A model generated the notes under the pieces. It saw only the letters and a list, made by a program, of their open reading frames with translations. It was not told where the DNA came from and searched no databases. Shown here piece after piece: positions 1 to 7,438 of a DNA stretch of 46,900 nt. How positions within the stretch are numbered: position 1 is the stretch's first letter; each line of letters begins with the position of its first letter. Made by a program: the position numbers and the translations under genes. This DNA comes from QAMX01 sp964515055 (lineage in GTDB: Bacteria > Bacillota > Clostridia > Oscillospirales > QAMX01), in NCBI GenBank assembly GCA_964515055.1, contig CAZEUG010000015.1:1-46900 (forward strand). Direction: 5' to 3'.

Positions 1-371
1 CCTCTCAGTCACCTTCGGTGCCAGCTCCCCCAGAGGGGGAGCCAAGGCGCATGGGAAAGCTGGTTGCTACGGATTTCGATGTTCCACAGAAACCGGCAAT
101 CCCTCCGGCGCGGCTTCGCCGCCCCACCTCCCTTTGCACAAGGGAGGCTCGTGCGCCTACCCACTGTCGGCAACAAAACCCGCAGCCGCTCAACTCCCTC
201 TTACACAAGGGGGGCTCGTACCCTGCCCGATGTCGGCAGCTGCGACGGCACAAGGGAGGCTTGGGTGGTTGTCTGAAATCGGCGGAAAAAGGGAAGGGAC
301 CTCCACAGGCAACGGGAATCCCTTTGGTATGGTTTCCTGGCTCTCCCTATAGGAGAGCAGGGCGGGGAAAA
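1..371. repeat. Cluster of GC-rich palindromic intergenic repeats
   Basis: This gene-free stretch is built of short perfect palindromes. GCTCCCCC and GGGGGAGC pair at 24-42, CCTCCCTT and AAGGGAGG at 127-147, and GCTCTCC and GGAGAGC at 340-358; variants of the second unit recur near 200-260. The first ten bases (CCTCTCAGTC), with the GCCA..GCTC hairpin after them, reappear in inverted orientation at 38384-38393. It looks like a dispersed, non-coding repeat family typical of GC-rich gut Clostridia. Open frames across it are low-complexity and unconvincing. From 372 to 504, after the last gene's stop, I see no clear terminator or gene. Confidence 0.6.
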
Positions 372-504
372 GAAAAACGCGTCGAACGATGCTGCAAGAC
401 GTGAGTCAAAATGATATGCGCCGCATCACAGGTTTCTGCGGATACGTGCCTGATGGCGCGCATTCAGCGTCCACAGTACTGCTCACGGCGTCCGCAGACG
501 TGCA

Positions 505-2736
505 TCACTGCTCACTTGCTTCTGTGCCGGGGAGCATGGCGATGGAGACCGGCTCCATATGGAGCGTGCGGCCGTCGGCGAAGCGGACATCCGATGCGGT
601 CATCCGCTCATTATACAGTGCCAGCTGTCCGTTTTTCAGAGCCGACAGATAGACGCCGCGTGGCTTTTCCGCATTCAGCATTTGCAGCGTCAGCGGGGAC
701 AGGCCGTCAACGGTTTTCAGCAGCTGTGCGACATCGTCAATGTAGTCGTCCAGCGGTTCGCGCAGCGTATGCACCATGCAGACGCGCCCCTTGCCGGTCT
801 GACCGGCAGCCCAGCGGCGGAACACGGTGGTATCGCCCTCGACCGTCATCAGCTCCTGCGGCGCATTGGAATGGAGAATCGGGTAAATCACGGTGCCGCC
901 CGCCTGTACCCACGCATCAATCCGCTCCAAAACATCGCTTTCGACGTAGTTGCCCTCGTGCGAACGCGTCAGGAAGACGAGCGCGCGGTATCCGTTTTTC
1001 TCCAGCGCACCGTCCAGCACCATCTGCTCCGCGCAGAAATCGTAGTCCAGCTTGCGGCGCAGCGAGAACACCTGCGAGAAGAAGGAGGAGCCGTCCAAAT
1101 AGCGGATGGACGAATCCGTCAGCTTGGACTGCGTATCCGGGTACAGGACAGCCACATCGATCACCGGCTCTGCGCGTTGATCGAGCAGCGGTGCATACTG
1201 CTTCCAGAGCTCGACGCTTTCATCGCAGCCGATGAAGTTGCCGCTGTAGTAAAAGAGGTGGACGCCGTTGTTGATGATGATATTGTACAGCCGGTTGATG
1301 ACGCTGCGCGCCGTGCCGTATCCGGCGGGCTCCGAGCCGAACGGGACGCCGTAGAACCGCGCGGCGCTCGACAGCATCCGTGTGATGGCGAAATTCAGCT
1401 CATAGCTCTCATCTTCATTGGTGGCGCGGATGCAGCCGTTGACGGGGCGCATTCCGCGGGTCTGATCGGTGAAATCTGTCCCGGCCTCGCAGAAGCCCCA
1501 GCCGCCGGCAGACTGGTAGATATCCGGCTTCTTGAGTTCCTCACGCATCCAGACCGCCCAGCGGTTGCACCAGTCGGTCATTTCCGCCAGGTACCAGTCC
1601 ACAAAGTCCTTGCGCTTCCGGCGCGAGGCGGCGGAGGACGGCAGGAAGGTGTGGACATCGTCGAACGACGCAATCGGCTCGTCCCATGCGCGGCTCAGCG
1701 CTTCGACCGAACCGTAGCGGCTGCGGAGCCATGCGGCGAATTTGACGGAGGCACTCCGGTCACCTGCCCACCAGCCGATGTGCATATGCTCCAGCTGGTG
1801 CCGATAGCCCCAGTTGCCCGTGGCGGGATACTGGCTCTCGCCGTAATTGCCGCTGGGGCCGAGGCGGACGCCGAACACGTTGGGGTTGTCGTTGTAGTGC
1901 CGCCCCAGCTCATGGAGATAATGCCGGACATACGGCGTCTGCTGCTCATTGAAGATGGTCGGAACGTTGTTTTCCAGTCCATGCTCCAGACAGACGAACC
2001 CCTCAAAGCCAGGCGTCTCCTCCCGATACCACTGCGGGAGTGCATAGGCGGAGCCGCCGATGATGAGCGGGAACCATTTCATCCCAAACGGCGCGGCGGC
2101 GTTGATGACGGCATCGTAATAGCTCCAGTCGAACTGCCCCTTCTCGTATTCGACCATGTCCCACCGGACATAGCTCTCCACGCCGTTGAAGCCCAGAGCG
2201 CGGGCGTAGGGCACGCAGTCGGCCATGTGCTCCAGCGTCTGCGGCAGTGCTTCCCGTGGGCAGCTTGGCGAATCGTCGCCCACGGTAGTGATCAGCTGAA
2301 GCGGGTTTTGCAGCTCGAAGGCCGGGTGAATCTCGTCCGGCCTGGGGCGATCGGCTCGGGCCTGCTCAATGACATCCTCATTGCGCCCGGCAAATACGGC
2401 GACTGACTGGATGTGATCCATCCCGCCGATGGTGACATCGAATACCTCCGGCGTCTCCGGCAGCGAAACCACAGCCGCAAAGGTGCGGATACGCCCGGTG
2501 CCGCACGACGTATACCCGGCCAGCGACGCGGCAGAGCAGCCGTTCATCGACGTCCATGCGTAGTTGATCGACCGGTCTTCAAAGGTGACGCGAATGGTGT
2601 AGTCTTTGTCGGAAAAGAGACGGTTTGGTGCCTGAAAATGGCGCACCATGCGCTGGTACAGGTAATTTTCGCCCTGTCCCGGCGCGGATTTGCCGCACTG
2701 CGGCTGAAGTGTGAGCACTGCAAAGGGAACAGACAT
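505..2736 (-). CDS. Putative GH42/GH14-like glycoside hydrolase (beta-galactosidase type)
   Basis: A 743-residue protein without a signal peptide, so probably cytoplasmic. An N-terminal beta-rich region (about 1-140) precedes a TIM-barrel-like domain (about 165-500). The barrel has the GVES.VRWD segment, a GPSGNYGES motif that resembles the acid/base region of beta-amylases and GH42 enzymes (Glu near residue 300), and FGSEPAG (Glu near 469), a candidate second catalytic acid. The C-terminal third resembles the trimerisation-like domain of GH42 proteins. The start is the second in-frame ATG: GGAGG overlaps the first ATG (2751) and sits eight bases before this one. The gene is divergent from an ADP-ribosylglycohydrolase-family gene, and each has its own promoter. 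The substrate is not evident. The fold is fairly sure, the family assignment less so. Confidence 0.6.
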   Translation of the reverse strand: MSVPFAVLTLQPQCGKSAPGQGENYLYQRMVRHFQAPNRLFSDKDYTIRVTFEDRSINYAWTSMNGCSAASLAGYTSCGTGRIRTFAAVVSLPETPEVFDVTIGGMDHIQSVAVFAGRNEDVIEQARADRPRPDEIHPAFELQNPLQLITTVGDDSPSCPREALPQTLEHMADCVPYARALGFNGVESYVRWDMVEYEKGQFDWSYYDAVINAAAPFGMKWFPLIIGGSAYALPQWYREETPGFEGFVCLEHGLENNVPTIFNEQQTPYVRHYLHELGRHYNDNPNVFGVRLGPSGNYGESQYPATGNWGYRHQLEHMHIGWWAGDRSASVKFAAWLRSRYGSVEALSRAWDEPIASFDDVHTFLPSSAASRRKRKDFVDWYLAEMTDWCNRWAVWMREELKKPDIYQSAGGWGFCEAGTDFTDQTRGMRPVNGCIRATNEDESYELNFAITRMLSSAARFYGVPFGSEPAGYGTARSVINRLYNIIINNGVHLFYYSGNFIGCDESVELWKQYAPLLDQRAEPVIDVAVLYPDTQSKLTDSSIRYLDGSSFFSQVFSLRRKLDYDFCAEQMVLDGALEKNGYRALVFLTRSHEGNYVESDVLERIDAWVQAGGTVIYPILHSNAPQELMTVEGDTTVFRRWAAGQTGKGRVCMVHTLREPLDDYIDDVAQLLKTVDGLSPLTLQMLNAEKPRGVYLSALKNGQLALYNERMTASDVRFADGRTLHMEPVSIAMLPGTEASEQ

Positions 2737-2811
2737 TTGTAAAACCTCCATTCAAGAGTGAATCGATGTCGTGTGGCTGCATCTGCGGACTGGGGGCATT
2801 CCGTTGTTTTT

Positions 2812-2839
2812 ATTATACCAGAAATGGCCGCGATGTCAA
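2812..2839 (-). promoter_or_regulatory. Sigma-A promoter of the glycoside hydrolase gene
   Basis: Read on the minus strand there is TTGACA (2834-2839), a 16-bp spacer and TATAAT (2812-2817), with a TG extended -10. It lies about 75 bp upstream of the start codon. Confidence 0.85.
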
Positions 2840-2869
2840 CAGAAAATGAAGCAAATATCAGATGGGTGC

Positions 2870-2898
2870 TTGCAATTTCCGTGCGAATCCGATATAAT
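2870..2898 (+). promoter_or_regulatory. Sigma-A promoter of the ADP-ribosylglycohydrolase-family gene
   Basis: TTGCAA (2870-2875), a 17-bp spacer and TATAAT (2893-2898). The -35 box lies 31 bp from the -35 box of the opposite promoter, so one regulator bound between them could control both genes. I saw no obvious palindromic operator in the gap. Confidence 0.85.
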
Positions 2899-2938
2899 AA
2901 AAGTGGAAAAAAATCATTGGTCAAAGGAGATTTCCGCC

Positions 2939-4297
2939 ATGAATGCAAGCAACATTTGTCCGAGCTATGACCTGCCGCATACTCGCGACCTGTATATGGA
3001 AAATCTGTCCACCGAATGGATGCAGTGCCGGGATGAGGGGCTGGACGTCGAGCCGCTCAAGCCGCTGATGGACAGCATTGCTGCACTGAAGCCGTCCCGC
3101 CAGAAGGCGACCATGGCCGATGCGCTGTTTGAACTGATCTGTGAGCTGCCTGTGCGCGCCGACTACCCATATCAGGAGCCGTCCGACCTGGCCGGCATTC
3201 GCGCACTCTGTGACCCGGCACCGACGCTGCCGCCGGTGCAGACGGATGTGCTGTACGACAAAATGCACGGCGCCTGGATTGGCCGGATTGCCGGCTGCCT
3301 GCTGGGCAAGCCTGTGGAGGGCTCCTCGGAGGAACGCCTCCGCGCACTGCTGGAGCTGACGAATAACTACCCGATGAACCGCTACGTCATGGAAAAGGAC
3401 TACCCGGCCGACCCGGCTGAGCGCGAAGCGGCAAACCTGCCGAAGCACGCCCTGGCCGACAAAATCCCGTATGCCGTGTCGGACGACGACACAAACTACA
3501 CCGTTCTGGGCTGGCTGCTCATTGAACGGTACGGCCGCGACTTCACGCCCGACAACGTCATGGAGCTCTGGGCCAACAGCCAGATGCGGAGAGCCTATTT
3601 CACGGCGGAGCGCGCCGCGTTCGACAACTATTTCAAGGGCTTCCGCCCGCCGATGACGGCGCTGTATCAGAACCCGTACCGCGAGTGGATCGGCGCACAG
3701 ATTCGTGGCGACTACTTCGGCTATATCAATCCGGGCGACCCGGCGGCAGCCGCGGATATGGCCTGGCGCGATGCATCGATCTCCCACATCAAGAACGGCA
3801 TTTACGGCGAAATGTTTGCCTCCGCCATGATCGCCGCCGCAGCAGTCGAATCCGACCCGGAAGCGGTGCTGAAGGTCGGCCTGTCGCAGATTCCGAACAC
3901 CTCCCGCCTGTATGAGGCGATCATGAAGGTCATCCGCGATTATCATGACGGCGTCACGTTTGAGCAGTTCTCCGCTGCCTTCAAGGTGGATTACCCGTAT
4001 ACCAGCGGCCATGTCGGCGTCCATACCATCCCGAACGCCGTGCTGGTTGCAGCGGCGCTGCTCTACGGCGGCGGCGATTTCGGCACATCCATCTGCATGG
4101 CCGTCCAGAACGGACTCGATACCGACTGCAACGGCGCAACCGTCGGCTCCGTGATCGGCATGATCTGCGGCGCGTCGAACATCCCGGCGCAGTGGACAGA
4201 GCCGCTCAACGGCAAGCTGGAAACGGAAATCGCATCGCTCGGCGTCGTCTCCATCACGGAGATGGTCGACCGCACCATGAAGCACCTCACAAAATAA
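2939..4297 (+). CDS. ADP-ribosylglycohydrolase family protein
   Basis: A 452-residue protein started at the ATG preceded by AAAGGAG; earlier in-frame starts lie upstream of the promoter. The family removes ADP-ribose from protein or small-molecule adducts at a binuclear Mg centre. The signatures are present: GRIAGCLLGKPVEG near 110, a DDDTNYT metal motif near 180, and DTDCNGATVGSVIG near 400, which supplies the second acidic ligand pair. About 100 N-terminal helical residues precede the core, making it longer than the roughly 300-residue minimal family members. Similar long members in gut bacteria often sit beside sugar-degradation genes, as here next to a glycoside hydrolase, so a nucleoside or glycoside substrate is possible. 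That is inference. Confidence 0.85.
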   Translation: MNASNICPSYDLPHTRDLYMENLSTEWMQCRDEGLDVEPLKPLMDSIAALKPSRQKATMADALFELICELPVRADYPYQEPSDLAGIRALCDPAPTLPPVQTDVLYDKMHGAWIGRIAGCLLGKPVEGSSEERLRALLELTNNYPMNRYVMEKDYPADPAEREAANLPKHALADKIPYAVSDDDTNYTVLGWLLIERYGRDFTPDNVMELWANSQMRRAYFTAERAAFDNYFKGFRPPMTALYQNPYREWIGAQIRGDYFGYINPGDPAAAADMAWRDASISHIKNGIYGEMFASAMIAAAAVESDPEAVLKVGLSQIPNTSRLYEAIMKVIRDYHDGVTFEQFSAAFKVDYPYTSGHVGVHTIPNAVLVAAALLYGGGDFGTSICMAVQNGLDTDCNGATVGSVIGMICGASNIPAQWTEPLNGKLETEIASLGVVSITEMVDRTMKHLTK

Positions 4298-4306
4298 AGC
4301 TCATCC

Positions 4307-4342
4307 GCACCGCCACCGGCTGCCTGCAGCCGGTGGCGGTGC
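4307..4342 (+). terminator. Perfect 17-bp inverted repeat after the ADP-ribosylglycohydrolase-family gene
   Basis: Arms at 4307-4323 and 4326-4342 are perfectly complementary and GC-rich, starting ten bases after the stop codon. No T-run follows, so this is a stem-loop or weak terminator rather than a canonical intrinsic one. Confidence 0.55.
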
Positions 4343-4410
4343 ATAACGGACAGACGGGACGAAAAGGCGCGGGAAGGCCGTTTTTTTCGCAGGATTTCTT
4401 CGCTTTTCCG

Positions 4411-4439
4411 TTGACTTTCCCGCCCGGCTGTGCTATACT
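4411..4439 (+). promoter_or_regulatory. Promoter of alaS
   Basis: TTGACT (4411-4416), a 17-bp spacer and TATACT (4434-4439) with a TGC extended -10, just upstream of the T-box leader. Confidence 0.9.
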
Positions 4440-4445
4440 TATACC

Positions 4446-4690
4446 GTGATCAAATCGACAGTTTTGCTGTGACGGGAAGAACCGGGTTCGGCGTTTTCAG
4501 AAATCCGCTCATCAGGATGCAAGAGCGGAAGCTCCGCCCCGGAGGCCACCCCTGAGCATCGGCGTGAGGAATGCCGCGGGCTTGCCGCCGTTATCCGGCT
4601 GAAAAGATGTGGCAGCAGTGCCATAATCAGGGTGGTACCGCGGTTTTCGCCCCTGGGTGCAGGGTGTGGAAGCCGTGTTTTTTATTTTAC
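4446..4690 (+). promoter_or_regulatory. T-box leader (alanine) with intrinsic terminator
   Basis: The leader begins with a TGACGGGAAGA block typical of T-box 5' ends and contains the T-box core AGGGTGGTACCGCGG at 4629-4643. The competing terminator is visible: 4639-4648 pairs with 4668-4677 (with G-T wobbles), an inner CCCTG/CAGGG stem closes a GGTG loop, and TTTTTTATTTT follows. The position directly before alaS implies sensing of uncharged tRNA-Ala: binding would form the antiterminator and permit alaS transcription. I could not place the specifier codon with confidence by eye. Confidence 0.92.
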
Positions 4691-4708
4691 TGTTTAGGAG
4701 TTGTCATC

Positions 4709-7345
4709 ATGAAAAAAATGGGTTTGAACGAGATTCGTGAAGCCTACCTGTCCTTTTTTGAGAGCAAGGGACATCTGCGTCTTCCGAGCTTTTCGCTGAT
4801 CCCGCAAAATGAAAAATCCCTCCTGCTCATCAACGCCGGCATGGCGCCGATGAAGCCCTGGTTCGCGGGTGAGCAGATTCCGCCGCGCCGCCGTGTGACG
4901 ACGTGCCAGAAGTGCATCCGCACACCGGACATTGAACGCGTCGGGAAAACCGCCCGGCACGGGACGTTCTTTGAAATGCTCGGCAATTTCTCCTTCGGCG
5001 ACTATTTCAAGCATGACGCCTGCCACTGGGCGTGGGAATTCTGCACCCAGGTGATGGAGCTTCCGCCGGAACGGCTGTTTGTCTCCGTCTATCTGGATGA
5101 CGATGAGGCGTTTGACATCTGGACAAAGGAAGTCGGCGTGGACCCGTCCCACATGGTTCGCTTCGGCAAGGAGGACAATTTCTGGGAAATCGGCTCCGGC
5201 CCCTGCGGCCCCTGCTCGGAAATCTACTTTGACCGCGGCGAGGAATACGGCTGCGGCAAGCCGGACTGCAAGGTCGGCTGCGACTGCGACCGGTATGTCG
5301 AATTCTGGAACCTGGTCTTTACGCAGTTTAATAACGACGGACAGGGCAACTATACGCCGCTGCCGCAGAAAAACATCGATACCGGCATGGGTCTGGAACG
5401 CCTGGCCTGCATCATGCAGGGCGTGAACAACCTCTTTGAAGTTGATACGGTCTGCAACGTCATGCGCCATATCGTCAGCATCGCCGGAAAGGACTACCAG
5501 ACGGACGAAAAAACCGACGTCTCCCTCCGCGTGATCACCGACCATATCCGTTCGACGACGATGCTGGTCTGTGACGGCGTCCTGCCGAGCAACGAGGGGC
5601 GCGGCTATGTCCTGCGCCGCCTGCTCCGCCGTGCCGCACGGCATGGCCGGCTGCTCGGCATCCAGAAGCCCTTCCTCTATGAAGTGGCGAAAACCGTGAT
5701 TCACGAGAGCGCACCGGCGTATCCGGAGCTGAAGGAGAAGGAAGACTACATCATCCGCGTCATCCGGATGGAGGAGGAGCGCTTCTCCCAGACGATTGAT
5801 ACCGGCCTCGGCATTCTGAACGACATGGTGGACGCACTGCGCGCTGCCGGTCAGACCGAGCTTTCCGGTGCCGATGCCTTCAAGCTGTATGATACCTTCG
5901 GCTTCCCGGTCGATCTGACGCTGGAGCTGCTGAATGAGCAGGGGCTGACGCTCGACCGCGAGGGCTTTGACGCCTGCATGGATGAGCAGCGGACGCGTGC
6001 CCGTGCGGCCACCGCTGCGGCCGGGGACTTTGCCTGGGCCGGCTCCGGCCTTGGCGCGGTTGAAACGCCGACCCGCTTTGTCGGGTATGAGCAGGATGCA
6101 GCGCAGACGACCGTCACGCACATCTTCGTGGACGGCGAAGCGCGTGGCACTGCGCCGGAAGGCACGGAATGCACGATCCTGCTCGCGGAATCGCCGTTCT
6201 ACGCGGAAAGCGGCGGCCAGGTGGGCGATACCGGTGTGATCACCTCGGCGCACGGCGCGGAATTCCGCGTGACGGACGTCAAGAAAACGCCGGACGGCAA
6301 ATGGCTGCACAGCGGCACGGTGGTTTCCGGCGCGTTCTCCGTTTCGGACGAAGTGACCGCACAGATTGATCTGGATCGCCGCAGCGCACTGCGCCGGGCG
6401 CACTCCGCAACGCACCTGCTGCAGGCAGCACTGCGTGAACGGCTCGGCTCGCACGTTGCACAGGCCGGTTCGCTGGTCGAACCGGATACGCTGCGCTTTG
6501 ACTTTACGCATTTCTCCGCCATGACACCGGAGGATCTGAGCGCCGTGGAAGCACGCGTCAATCAGTGGATTCTGGCGGGACTCCCGATCACCACGACAGA
6601 AATGAGCATTGCCGATGCAAAGGCCAGCGGCGCAACGGCGCTGTTCGGTGAAAAATACGGCGACGTTGTGCGCGTCGTAAAAATGGGCGACTGCTCGACC
6701 GAGCTGTGCGGCGGTACGCACCTGACGAATACGGCCTGTGCCGGACTGTTCCGCCTGACGTCTGAGAGCAGCGTGGCAGCCGGTGTGCGCCGGATTGAAG
6801 CCGTGACCGGCCTCGGCGTGCTGGCGCTGGCCGATGGCATGAAGCAGACGCTGCAGGAGACGGCGGCTGCCATGAAAACCACGCCGAATGACGTGGTGCG
6901 CCGCGCATCGCAGCTGACGGCGGAGCTGGCGGCTGCCCAGAAGGAAACCGAACGCCTGACGGCGCTGTCCGTCCGGACGGCGGTGGATGCGGCACTGGCC
7001 GGCCGGACAGATCTCGGCGGCGTGGACTTTGCTGTTGTGTCGCTGACGGATACCCCGATGGATACCGTGCGGAAGATCGGTGACGATATCAAAACGCGTC
7101 CGGAGGCGCTGACGGTGCTCTTTTCCGTCGTGTCCGGCGGGAAGCTGAGCTTTGCCGCGTTCTGCACCCGCCCGGCGGTGGCAGCCGGACTCCATGCCGG
7201 CAACCTCGTCCGCGCCGTGGCGCAGATGACCGGTGGCAACGGCGGCGGCCGTCCCGACAGCGCAACGGCGGGCGGTAAGGATCTGTCCATGCTCGACAAG
7301 GCGCTGACCGAAGCGGCCTCTGCTGCGCGTGGTATGTTGAAATAA
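4709..7345 (+). CDS. alaS: Alanine--tRNA ligase
   Basis: An 878-residue cytoplasmic enzyme of normal family length that charges tRNA-Ala. The class II catalytic domain is seen in the N-terminal half (motif 2 around RVTTCQKCIRTPD and the G.FFEMLGNFSFGDYF block). The editing domain carries HSATHLL and CSTELCGGTH, the zinc-binding His and Cys residues that clear Ser and Gly mischarging. A DHHA1-type C-terminal domain ends the protein. The ATG follows TAGGAG by eight bases; longer frames would begin inside the T-box. It is controlled by the T-box leader and followed by a hairpin before the hydratase gene. Confidence 0.97.
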   Translation: MKKMGLNEIREAYLSFFESKGHLRLPSFSLIPQNEKSLLLINAGMAPMKPWFAGEQIPPRRRVTTCQKCIRTPDIERVGKTARHGTFFEMLGNFSFGDYFKHDACHWAWEFCTQVMELPPERLFVSVYLDDDEAFDIWTKEVGVDPSHMVRFGKEDNFWEIGSGPCGPCSEIYFDRGEEYGCGKPDCKVGCDCDRYVEFWNLVFTQFNNDGQGNYTPLPQKNIDTGMGLERLACIMQGVNNLFEVDTVCNVMRHIVSIAGKDYQTDEKTDVSLRVITDHIRSTTMLVCDGVLPSNEGRGYVLRRLLRRAARHGRLLGIQKPFLYEVAKTVIHESAPAYPELKEKEDYIIRVIRMEEERFSQTIDTGLGILNDMVDALRAAGQTELSGADAFKLYDTFGFPVDLTLELLNEQGLTLDREGFDACMDEQRTRARAATAAAGDFAWAGSGLGAVETPTRFVGYEQDAAQTTVTHIFVDGEARGTAPEGTECTILLAESPFYAESGGQVGDTGVITSAHGAEFRVTDVKKTPDGKWLHSGTVVSGAFSVSDEVTAQIDLDRRSALRRAHSATHLLQAALRERLGSHVAQAGSLVEPDTLRFDFTHFSAMTPEDLSAVEARVNQWILAGLPITTTEMSIADAKASGATALFGEKYGDVVRVVKMGDCSTELCGGTHLTNTACAGLFRLTSESSVAAGVRRIEAVTGLGVLALADGMKQTLQETAAAMKTTPNDVVRRASQLTAELAAAQKETERLTALSVRTAVDAALAGRTDLGGVDFAVVSLTDTPMDTVRKIGDDIKTRPEALTVLFSVVSGGKLSFAAFCTRPAVAAGLHAGNLVRAVAQMTGGNGGGRPDSATAGGKDLSMLDKALTEAASAARGMLK

Positions 7346-7352
7346 TGCATCC

Positions 7353-7402
7353 GGAAGTCAGCCCGCAGGGACAAACGCCTTCGGGCTGGCTTCCGTCTGT
7401 TT
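7353..7402 (+). terminator. Hairpin after alaS
   Basis: GGAAGTCAGCCCG (7353-7365) pairs with 7382-7394 with a single G-T wobble, then GTCTGTTTGG. The stem is strong but the T-tract is poor, so partial read-through into the hydratase gene is likely. Confidence 0.6.
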
Positions 7403-7438
7403 GGAACTTAGTCTTATCAAGGAAAGGAATTCTTCTCT

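Noticed and set aside
559..2406. A 615-codon plus-strand frame opposite the glycoside hydrolase gene
   Set aside because: No ribosome site, no family resemblance, and the minus-strand product has a promoter, ribosome site and recognisable fold.
4694..7195. An 833-codon open frame on the minus strand opposite alaS
   Set aside because: It is an artefact of high GC and codon bias; its protein is Arg/His/Gln-rich without recognisable domains, and alaS on the plus strand is certain.
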